From contig OX459109.1 of the NCBI GenBank assembly GCA_949775045.1, positions 2,929,033-2,993,032 of the forward strand: a stretch of DNA of 64,000 nt, written 5' to 3'. This stretch comes from Metridium senile. Lineage: Eukaryota; Cnidaria; Anthozoa; Actiniaria; Metridiidae. The notes under the pieces were generated by a model. That model made no database searches. It had not been told where the DNA came from and saw only the letters and a list, made by a program, of their open reading frames with translations. Shown piece after piece: positions 38,401-50,009 of the stretch. The stretch's first letter is position 1. Each line of letters begins with the position of its first letter. The translations under genes and the position numbers were made by a program.

Positions 38401-41400
38401 AATAGCAGTAATTTGAGATTATACAGCCTCGTTTTCATGTCTTCGATGACGTGATAAAATGATGTTAAGTTTCAGCTTCTGATGTGGAAAAGTCTAGAAA
38501 ATGTTTTTCTGTCGATATAACATACTTTTGTATTGATATTTAAAAAAGAAGATTAGAAAAAGGGCACATATTAGATTTAGCCTCATTTTCATGTTGTATG
38601 TCACGTGATCAAAAATCTTCAACTAAATGTGTGTCAAATCCTCAGTAATACTAAAGTGAATCTATTCATGCAATTTGGTGGTGAAATATTTACATTAAGT
38701 GAGGAATAAAGACAATTTGAAATGCAGCCTCGTTTCCATGCTAATATTCGATATAACGTAATCTAAACCCCCATAATTCGTGTCGGTGCGGATCACAAAG
38801 TTGCCGACAACATTTTTTATGTTCACTAAGGTCCCCTCGACATATCTAGACAAGTGGCTTGCTTTAAGCACCAACTTCCCACGGGACTTTATTTTACGAC
38901 ACTTGCTCCCTGACTATATCTTGATACCCGCGAGAAACATGGGTCCTACAGGGACCCCAAAATCCGACTTTTTAAAAAAAAAAAAAAAAAAAAAAGAACG
39001 CATGCTACAATGTCAGATAATGGTTGTTGCGACTGTGAGTTGGATAAAATGTATATTAAATTCTTTGTATTGTGTTCCAGGACGTGGTAGCAACCTAACT
39101 ATTATTATCAGCGCCAACGATAAAGTTGCTGGGCTGGTTGGGTTCAGTAAATCTTCTCAATCCATCGTAACAACAGAAGGTGCCAATGTATCGTTATCTG
39201 TAGAAAGGTCTAGCCCTGCTGCTGGCATTGTTAGAGTATTATGGGCTATCCATGGTATTAATGCATCTATGGATTTTATACCATCGTCTGGTGAAGTAAC
39301 TTTCTCACAGGTAATAAATAGAGATTGATCAATTTTCTTCTTTGTTGAGAGGTCGACGTAGCGTGATGTAGTTTGTTATGGTTTTGCCAACCAACCATTG
39401 TTATTAGAATAAAGAAAAATTTAAAAACTATTGTTAAAATGGCTGGCAAATTAGCATCACATTACCAACACTTGTAAACACTACATTCACCTATTGATTC
39501 ATGAAACAATTCAATTCTTCATCCAATCTTTCTTTCAGCTATGTTCATTCTTTTGTCCATCTGTGTTTTTTTTTAATCAGACATTCATTTATATATTTAT
39601 TCATTCTTTATACTATCGATATATTCATTATATTGATTTACTCATCCATCCATCCATCCATCCATCCATCCATCCATCCATCCATCCAATAATTAATTAA
39701 TTCATATATTTATACATTTCTCCATCCATTTCTCCATCCATTTCTCCATCCATCTATCTATATGCTCAAGCATAATCCAGCGCTCAAAGGATTGTTTGTC
39801 AAAACAAATAGTTCCAAAATGGCGCCTCGAGACAAAAACAACTTTGGTTACTTCTATGCATTTGCGTTTTGCTTCTATTCTTTTTTATCCCACACACAGC
39901 AGCAGTGAACTTTTATTGTCCAAGTAACATATAGCTTTTTAATATAAAGTTATTTTAAGGATGTATTTATCGAGAGTTAACACGGGAAACAACTCTCTCG
40001 AACGACGCCAACTTGGAACTGTTGGCGATGCGACAGAAATGCTTCTGATTGGCTTATGCTAACCGGAAGTGCGCGCGCGAAATCACCTGGAATCCATCTA
40101 TATACTAAACCGCATTTTTTTTATATTCCTCAAACAAGGGCCAAACAAAGGCGAACGTTACCTTCCAAGTCCGTTCTGACTCGACTCCCGAACCAGACGA
40201 ACTCTTCATGGTCGAACTGCTAAACATCACGACCTATGAAATCGCCGCATCGGGAGCCGCTGAGTTTATCCCTGGGCAGACATCCGCCACGTTGTCCGTC
40301 CAAGCGAGTGATAATCCCCATGGAGTAATCGAGTTCCAATCTGGATCACGTGATTTGAAAACTGACGAAGCCAATGAGACCATAACGCTTGTGTTGAGTA
40401 GGCTTTATGGGACAATCGGTAAGTGGAAAAATGGGAACAGAAATATGGGAAATGGGAATTAAAGTGTGGAAAAATGGGAATTGAAGAATAAGAATTGAAG
40501 TATGGAAAATGGGAATAGAAATATGGCAAATGGGAATAACAATGGCGTTTCCTAAATTTGTGGAAAGGAGATATGAAATAAATGTAACAATTTTAGCCCA
40601 ACAAAATGGACAAAAAATAAAAATGTCAAAACAATTTTTTTCTTTGAATTCGATTTTTCGTTTTCCATCGGGCTTGATATTTCCCAAGACAGCAGCTTGG
40701 CCCCTATTTTTTGTATTTTCTAGAGTCACAACTAGCGTGCGAATTCACAATGGGTTTTTTTGCCAATAATTACCATCTTTATTGCATATTTTACAAAATA
40801 TTCAATATCTTTATTGGAAAAACTATAAAAAATGTTACATAATAATGCTTCATTTTCGCGATACAATAACCACTCTATAAATAAATAAATAAATAAATAA
40901 ATAGACGTTAATCGTGCAATGTTTAAGTGTCACCGCCACAGGCAGACGTGTCAATCCAACAGTCCACGAGTTAACTATAAGGTTGCTTTGATTTCAGGTT
41001 CTATTCGAGTAAACTACGAAATCAAAACTGGTAACATCACAGCTCTCAACGCTGACGAACGCCTTGCTTCAGCCAAAGACTTCATGCCAAACGTTAGTTC
41101 TATCATTATCAGCAATGGGCAGAGCTTTGGCCAGATACCGGTGTCAATAATTGACGAAAATGAACCAGAAATAGCCGAAGTATTTATCGTTAATGTGACG
41201 AGTGTGGAGCTAGTCAGCTCGCCGTTTAATACTAGTGGTGTGGCACCGAGACTAGGACAGTATCGAGCAGCTCAAGTTACTATTAATAGTAATGACAATC
41301 CAAGAGGATTGCTTGGTTTTACGAAGACAAAGTAAGTGTGCTTGCTATACGTATTGTGTAAAAGCGAGAGGCTTTGATTTTTATTTATTTATTTATTTTG

Positions 41401-44400
41401 TTTGTTTGTTTGTTTGTTTGGTTTTACGAAGACAAAGTAAGTGTGCTTGCTATACGTATTGTGTAAAAGCGAGAGGCTTTGATTTTTATTTATTTATTTA
41501 TTTTGTTTGTTTGTTTGTTTGGTTGGTTTTACGAAGACAAAGTAAGTGTGCTTGCTATACGTATTGTGTAAAAGCGAGAGGCTTTGATTTTTTTTTATTT
41601 ATTTATTTTGTTTGTTTGTTTGTTTGTTTGGTTTAACGAAGACAAAGTAAGTGTGCTTGCTATACGTATTGTGTAAAAGCGAGAGGCTTTGATTTTTATT
41701 TATTTTGTTTGTTTGTTTGTTTGTTTGTTTGGTTGGTTGGTTTTACGAAGACAAAGTAAGTGTGCTTGCTATACGTATTGAGTAAAAGCGAGAGGCTTTG
41801 ATTTTTATTTGTTTATTATGTTTGTTTGTTCGTTTGTTCGAGATATGTGTTTTTTTTAGCCTGAAAAACAGGCGTTATTGTGGATTTTTTTGGGGGAAAA
41901 TCGGATTATTTTATTTGTTTGCTCATTCGTTCGTTTGTTCGTTTATGTGTTTGATTGTTGGCCTGTTTGAATGTTTGTCAGTCTGTGTGTTTGGTTTTTG
42001 GCCTGTTAGTTGGTTTGTTTGTTTGTTTGTGTGTTTGATTGTTGGCTTGTTGGTTAGTTAGTTAGTTTGTTCGTTCGTATGTTTGTTTCTTCGTTCGTTT
42101 GTTTGTCTATTTGTTTCTTTATTTGTCTGTTTGTGTGTTTATTTATTTATCTGTCTGCCTGCTTTCTTTCTTTCCTCTTTCTATTTTCCTTTTTGTAATT
42201 CTTTTCTCAAGTGCATGGTAAAGTAAATAGAAAATCAGAAATCCACCATTATGCAATGTTAAAACGTTAAACGTAATAACTGTTTTCTATTTAGATACTT
42301 TGTGAACGAGTCAATCGGCACCTATGACGTCATCATCGAGCGAACGCAAGGCGCTCTGGGATCCCTAAGTGTAAAGTACTACATCCAAGGGGGCACAGCC
42401 ATCATCAATAAAGACTTCTCCGTACCAGCCAATCCTGGCGGTGAGCAAACCATAACATTCAAAGATGGACAACGATCTCAAAACATTACTATCAAAGTGA
42501 AAGACGATGCTGATCCCGAAGATAACGAAATGTTCGAAATCAAATTGAAGCAAACGGAAGACAACACCCTAAGAAGTGGATTCACAGTCGCCGAGGTAGT
42601 TATCACGGCAAATGACGATGCTCGTGGGGTTTTCAGCTTTGAGACACTTGAGCAAACGATCTCTGAGCCTGGAAATGGAGCTGTAACGAGCGCTAGTTTT
42701 AAGGTGGTTCGCAAAGTTGCGTTTCTTGGCGAGGTGGTTGTTGGCTGGAGAGTTTTGAACGACTCCGCGTCAAGCGATCTTAATCCAGTTAGTGGTAATG
42801 TGACCTTTGCTGAGAATGATCAAGAGAAGACGTTTTCGATAAAGAGCTTGCTTGACTCGACTCCGGAGAAAGATGAGAATTTTGCGATTGTTCTGTCAAT
42901 TATGTCAGGTGAGGTTGAGACATCCGGTGATTTCTTGATTTGTATTTGAGTCATCCCGTTTTACAACTTGCCCATCTTTTATTATCATTCAGTGCTGTTG
43001 ACTGATGATGTCTCTGTAGTTCCTGATGCTATTGTTAGTTCTTGTAGTTGAAAATGAAGTTTCTTCTTTCATCTTTTGATATATTTTGGAGGCGATACCA
43101 TGCAGTATCTCACCTATTTTACTGTTGGCCACTGTTATTGTAGTTGTTGTCGTATTTAGTAGTAGAAGAGATATTAGAGTGAACAGAAACAGCTGTTGTT
43201 ATTGTTGCATTTGTTATTAATCATTATTTATTCTTCGTCGCCGTCGACTTCTTCTTTTACTTCTTTTTGTTGTTCTCGTTGTTGTTCTTTTTGTTATTCT
43301 CCTTCGTCGTCGTCGTCGTCGTCATCTTCTAGCTACTTCTTCTTCTTCTTGTTCTTTTTGTTGTTCTTGTTGTTGTTGTTGCTGTTCTTCCTCTTCCTGT
43401 CTTTGTTCTTTAATTTTCTCATTCTTGTTCTTCGTTGCTCAGATAAAAACAACGTCCATCATACTACAAAACTAAAGACAAATGTTTATCTTCCATTTCT
43501 AGAAACAGGAGGACGAATATCATCCCCATCCACAGCCACACTAACCATCGCCGAGAACGATTACCCTTACGGTGAACTAGAAATCGTCGCTAAGAAAACG
43601 CAATCAACTTCAATTAGCGTAGAAGAAAACATTGGCACCCTCACTGCAAAAGTCAAGCGAACAAAGGGAAACTTCGGTCGTATATCTGTCAGCTATCAGA
43701 CCATACCAGGATCTGCCCTATCTGGTAAAGGTGATATGGTTCATTTTGAAACCACTCAAGGGATTATGACCATTGGTGCAAAGTCCTGGTATGATTTTGA
43801 AGCGTATGGGGATAGGTATCTTATCTTGGCTAGTAATAGTAGTGGTGATGATGGGGTTTACAGTGGATCGTCGCTGTATCGTTGGCAAGGTGTTTTTACT
43901 AAAGTACAGGTTTGTTGAAGAAAGAAGAATGCTTTGACTATTGAGTGAATTAATATACAGTGGTATCTCTATTAAGCGGTCACCCATTAAGCGGTCACCC
44001 TCTATTAATTGGGCGGCCACAATAAAAAGTCCTAAATCTATTCCTATATTTATTCTATACCTCTATTCAGCGGCCAACCTCTATTAAGCGGCCACTTTTG
44101 AGGGTGACCGCTTAAATAGAGGTACCACTGTACTACTGTAATACTCCAGTGTCACGTTATCTATCACCGCTGTACTCATTTGCACAGCGTAAGCCTCGAT
44201 TTGTTGTAAAAATATTCACAAATTCCAAGCAAAGCACGAAAACAGATTTATCGCGCAACAATAGAAAGCGCATTTGAATTTATTCTGAATTGAGGCTATC
44301 CCTGTACAAATTTTGTCAAATAGTACAGCGGTGCTAGATAACATGCAGCTGGTCCATTCCAAACAAACAGATAAACAAACAAAAGTATATAAAATATATA

Positions 44401-47400
44401 AGAAAATAAACGAGCGAGCAAACAACCGAATAAAGAATGGTCAAAATATATAAACAAGCAATCAATCAAAGTAATCAATAAAAATGAGTAACATGAAAAA
44501 AGCCGGAGAAACATAGATTAACCACAACGACAACAAAATTAAACAACAAAAAGAAAGAACTGAACACATAAACAACTAGAAATTATAAACGATCACAAAT
44601 TTCAACGAGCAAAAAAGTAAAAAAAAAAAAAGTAAAAAAAAAAAAAAAACCGAAAAGCAAACAAAATAATATCGACTACAAATATAGAATTGCTCCAATT
44701 GCTTATCAATAAATACAAACGTTTGATATGTGATTTGTTTTCCAGTGCATCTCGACTGATGGTGCCGTGAACTGGGACTCAACCACCATAAGTAAAGTCA
44801 CCTACTTGGCTGTAGCGAACTACGGAGAAGACGGACGATCCGAGACCAACTCGAGTGTTTATCGATTAGATGAGGAAGGTCACATGACCTCCGTACAGAA
44901 TGTTTCAACAACAGGAGCATCGGATGTGAAATTCTTTCAACATGGCGGACAGACGTACCTCGTGGTGGCCAATAGCAAGAGTAATAGTCTAGAGACGGTG
45001 TTGAAATCCAAGGTAAGGGTGCAAAACAGTGAGAATGGCTGACTGACTGACTGACTGACTGACTGACCAATAGCTGTTATTACAGTTATATGCAAATGAT
45101 TTTGAACAATGGGTTGAAGTCGAGGTTTTCGGGCGAAAACAATAGGGTTTGCCCGAAAGCCTCGATTTGAATCCATTGTTTGAAATCATTTGCATATAAC
45201 TGTAATAACAGCTATTGGTTGATTGACTTACTGACTGTTAAACGTTCTGCGCACTAGTGCTGCATTAGTTTCTATCGTTTTAACTTTCTATCCTCTCATA
45301 TATAGGTCTACAAGTGGCAGTCCAGTAGCTTCGTGGACCAAAATGCTGACTTTGAGACACGTGCCGCTTCAGGACTAGCCGTGTTCTCCATCAATAATGT
45401 CGTCATGTTAGCCGTGTCCTCCTTCTATAACAAACTGACCACCTCCTACTCAACCGATTCGCCCGTGCTCAAGTGGGACAGCGGATCTTTCAAGCCATAT
45501 AAGGAAATTCCTACCAAAGGACCAATCGGAGTGCAGTATTTTGAACAAGGTGGAGAGCACTTTTTGGTGTTTGGGAACTCTAAAGGTGACGTGACGGTTC
45601 ATCAGTGGAAGACGTCGACGGACAAGTTTGAGTTGGTCCAGACTGTTGCTACTTCGGATTTGAAGTCATTGTACACATACACATATGATGGGAAAGGTAA
45701 GCCGATTAATAAACTATCCCAGCTGTTCAACATCCCAGCTGTTCAACCCCAGTATTTTTGGTAGTTCGGGATGTTGTCTTTTCAAAATTAATTTTGGTTA
45801 TTTGGGATGTTGTGTTTTCAGGGATTCACTCTGTGTCTTTGTTGTTTTCAGCTCGTTTGTGCACCGTGGATAACGTTGATGATGTGAAGATCTACTCATG
45901 GAACAATAAGTTTGAACTACATCTGGTAATTATAATGAGTTTTTACCATCATCATCATAACTGTAATCATCATCATCATCATTATAACCATCATTAACAT
46001 CATCAACGTCATCTTGGTTATCATTTTCATTATTTTTTATAATCATCAACGTCATCAACATCATTATTACCAATTTTAAATTTAAATTATTATTTACTAG
46101 CCAATAAGTTTTCGTTAATCTGTAGCTTGTTTGATTATGAAAATAAACTACAGCCTCTTAGGCATTCAGATTCTAGAGTCTAGTGAATGCAATGTATCAC
46201 AATCATCAGTATCATTATCATCACATTTCATTATGTTAAAATATAACAAATCATTAAATATAACATTCATGTTATATTATTCCCTCACCTGCCTTTGAGC
46301 AAATTATAAAAATAAAAAAAAGAACAGTCCTGTAAATAACGTTGATATTTCAATAATATTGTTGTGTTGTTTTCTCTAGAATACTACAGTGTCATCAGTC
46401 AACAGTGTCTATCCGATGGTCATTCCTGATCCGGTCGCCGGTGATGTACAGATGTTTGCTGCTGCAGTAACTGGGTCAGCAGTATCCCCATTAATGACTC
46501 CGGTTAAGCTTTCTTCAGACGCTGATTTCATCCCAAGGTATGTAAATTACGCATGCGTAAACAAAAATGACTATCATTTCTTTCTCATTGGATCATCTTT
46601 ATCTATATTACTGTCGACTTGTCTGTCTGCTCTCATTCTATTTGCGCGACGGTATTTCTTTCTGTCTACCATCACCTTGCATTTGCTTGCTCATTTCTAA
46701 ATCCCTATATACCTCCATCCCCGTTTAATTGATTGCCTGTGTTCTTTTTTTATCTGATAAATATTTTGTTGACATTAAATTTTCTTTAATGATAGTTCAT
46801 CCAGATTCGTTCGTTCATTCAATCATTCATTCATTCACCAAGTACTAATCCATTCATCCATCCATCCATTCAATCATTCATTCATTTATTCGTTTATTTA
46901 TCCATTCATTCATTGTATATTCCAGGAAAGGACAGCTTATATTCCAGAACGGTCAAACAGAACTAGACCTTGACTTCTCCATCCTACCAGACAACACTCC
47001 CGAAAAGGACGAATCATTCTCCATCATGCTAACAAACGCTACAGGCAAGGCTGTGATTGGCTCAAAAAGTCAGCTGTCTGTCACCATATTATCCAACAAC
47101 AACGCACACGGGAGAATAGGTTTCAGTTCAGATTCTTTGAAGATAACCCAACCAGAAGAAAACGCAGTTGTCAATTTCGAAGTCGTACGAGAGTACGGTC
47201 AGTTTGGCCGTGTTGTGGTGCTATGGAATGCTACTGGTGATTACAGAGAAGGGCAGATATCTCCTGTGTCAGGTTCTTTGTTATTCGATAATGGTGTGGC
47301 TAAGAGGAATATCTCGATTACTGTACAAGATGATGAGGTGCCAGATCTCGATAAAGTTATAAGCATACGGTATGATATTGTATTTATTTATTTATTTTAC

Positions 47401-49430
47401 TTTATTAGCTTCTTGATAAATACAATAACAGAAAACAAATAATATTACAAAGAAAATAAATAAATAACATGGCAGGGTACCCAGAACAGCGTTAGCCAAT
47501 TACTGTGGGCCCAGAGTATAAAAGTATAAGAAAACTATTTACAAACAAGTAAAATTATTGGCAACATGACATAGGTAAGGCTAGACTGATGAATGAAAAT
47601 TAAAGGTTTAAAAATAATTTACATTCTGTAACCTTCATCTGGTATAACTAAATTATGCAAATAATACATCAAATACATCTGGCGCCCGTGGTGTAACTGA
47701 GATACACCTATTTCAAAAATCGTTATCGCAACCGAAGCTACAGTCCACACTCTGAATCCTGCAAAGGTTGTAGGTATTATAAACATATTTGTGATTTATA
47801 ACACGTTTTTTAAAGAAATATCAGTGTTTCTTCATCTACGACTGTAACAGTGTTATGGTCATATAACACAAATACGTACAACCAAAAAATGCTATGAATA
47901 AATCGATAACAAGAGAAGAAATACCGACATCCTTTGCAGGTGTAAATATTTGTCTTAGCTCCGTCGTTCTGAAGTTCGCTTATTACTGATGTTACTATCT
48001 TCCTTTCAGCCTTCTCACTATGAACGAAACAGGTTCGTCACAACCAGGGCGTGGAGCTGTCATCAACACAGCACGTGCCTTAGCAACTCTGACCATCCCT
48101 GGCAACGACGACCCTTACGGTGTGATTGGCTGGCTTGATATCAACTATCTATCCCAATCATCATCGCCAGTGAACAAAACCGTTACCATGACAATAACAC
48201 GAAATCAAGGCTTAATTGGTAGCGTGGCTGTTGATTATCAGACGCAAGCGTTGTCAAGACAACTGCATAGCAACGAACAGCCAGCAGTTGCTGGAGCTGA
48301 TTACATATCAAAGCGAGGTCAAGTGGTTATGGGTGCTGGAGTGAACAAGACTCAAGTACAATTTGAGATTATGCATGTAAGAAAAAAAAGCCAGAAAGTT
48401 AAAATAATTTTTTCTTTCTAGCCTGCGTGGCGGCTCTAGGGTACCCCTCCCCCTCTCTCCCCCAATCCCCAAGAGCCGCCACACAGGCTAATTTTTTCCT
48501 TTAATATAAATATATAAGTTATAATTATATTATAAATACGACTTTTAATGAAAAATGTAAAAATGTCATCGAATGAAATACAGGGAAACCCCTTTTTACC
48601 GGACAGCGCTTGAACCAAGAAAAATGGCCGGTTTTGTAGGGGTTCCGGTTAACTGGCATTTTTAAAAATTTGAAACTTGAGAAATATTTTAGTCACCGCA
48701 GCCGTTTCTTTTTTCACTAAAACATGCTTCGTGGTAAAATCTGGGACCAAAAGATATGTTCGGTTTAGAGAGAATCCCATGGTTCCGATATAGCGGGATT
48801 CAACTCTAAACGATTTCTTGTTTGTTTTCCAGGGCCAGCCAACTTCAATGCTTAAACTATTTACCATCAACATCACCGTTGTCAAACTCCAACCAGGTTC
48901 TCCAGAATCGCCATTAGTTACCAACTCTCCTCGTATCAACACAAAGGCCAGGTTACTCGAGGTAGTCATCGCTTCAATTAACCAATCACAGGGCGAGATT
49001 AACTTCAATGTCACATCCACACGTATTCAAACAACTGAAGGCTCCACGGTCACGCTGATGATGTCACGTAACGGTAGCGCCAATGGTAGAGTTGGATGTC
49101 GTTACATAGTACAACCATCCTTAAGTCACGCAACACCGGCATCATCTGCTGACTTCACTCCACAGAACGGTACTGTGTACTTCAACGACAATGAGACGTC
49201 GAAGAGTATCGATATCCGAGTGGTTGCCGACGGCATTCCGGAGCTTGCCGAAGAGTTCTATGTACAGATCGTTAGTCCGATCGGTGGAGTGGGACTTGGC
49301 GAGAAACGTCGAGTTGATGTGGAGATAGAAGCAAATGATGATCCTTATGGAATATTTGGGTAAATGATCATCATCAGTATTTGTATCATCATCATCATCG
49401 TAATCGTTATCATCATCATCATCATCATCG

Positions 49431-49465
<35 letters not shown>

Positions 49466-49968
49466 GTCATCATCATCATCATCATAATCGTCATCATCAT
49501 CATAATCGTCATCATCATCATCATCGTCATCATCATCGTCATCATCATCATCATCATAATCGTTAGCATCATCATAATCGTGATCATCATCATAATCGTT
49601 ATCATCATCATCATCATCATAATCTTCATCATCATCATAATCGTCATCATCATCATCATAATCGTCATCATCATCATCATCATAATCGTTAGCATCATCA
49701 TAATCGTTATCATCATCATCATCATCATAATCGTTATCATCATCATCATCATCATAATCTTTATCATCATCATCATCATCATCGTTATCATCATCCATAG
49801 TATTATCTTGACTGTCATCACCGTCATCGATATTGTCAAAAACAACTATCATCATCATCATCTTCCTCTTTATCATTATGATATCGATTATCATCGTCGT
49901 GATTATCATCGCCATTGTCTACTATTATCAATATCGTTATTACGGGCATCATGATTTTCAACTTTATT

Positions 49969-50009
<41 letters not shown>

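Larger units (their letters stand above)
32463..39004 (+). mobile_element. Large DNA transposon with long terminal inverted repeats (Academ-like, tentative)
   Basis: The element lies in intron 34 of the host gene. Both ends share inverted repeats of about 540-590 bp, outermost common bases CATGCGTT / AACGCATG. It carries one three-exon gene in the same orientation as the host. No target-site duplication is clear: flanks read CCAGCAAAA on the left and CTACAATG on the right. The combination of a transposase-like core, an XPG/FEN-like acidic pattern and an eight-cysteine motif is what I recall for the Academ superfamily. That assignment is from memory and not tested. The element has an uninterrupted reading frame, so it may be young or autonomous. 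Confidence 0.85.
43760..46537 (+). other. ADGRV1: EAR/EPTP beta-propeller (6-7 blades) nested in a split Calx-beta
   Basis: Exons 39-43 carry successive EAR blades marked by Y/F-L-x-V/L-A-N/S-x-S and V/L-Y/L-K-W. I count six clear blades and a likely seventh, as expected for a seven-blade propeller. The flanking Calx-beta strands belong to a single repeat split by the propeller. Confidence 0.85.

Noticed and set aside
49142..49954. Long ORFs of poly-Asp, poly-Ile, poly-Met and poly-His on both strands
   Set aside because: They read an ATC microsatellite in different frames and carry no domain or splice logic.
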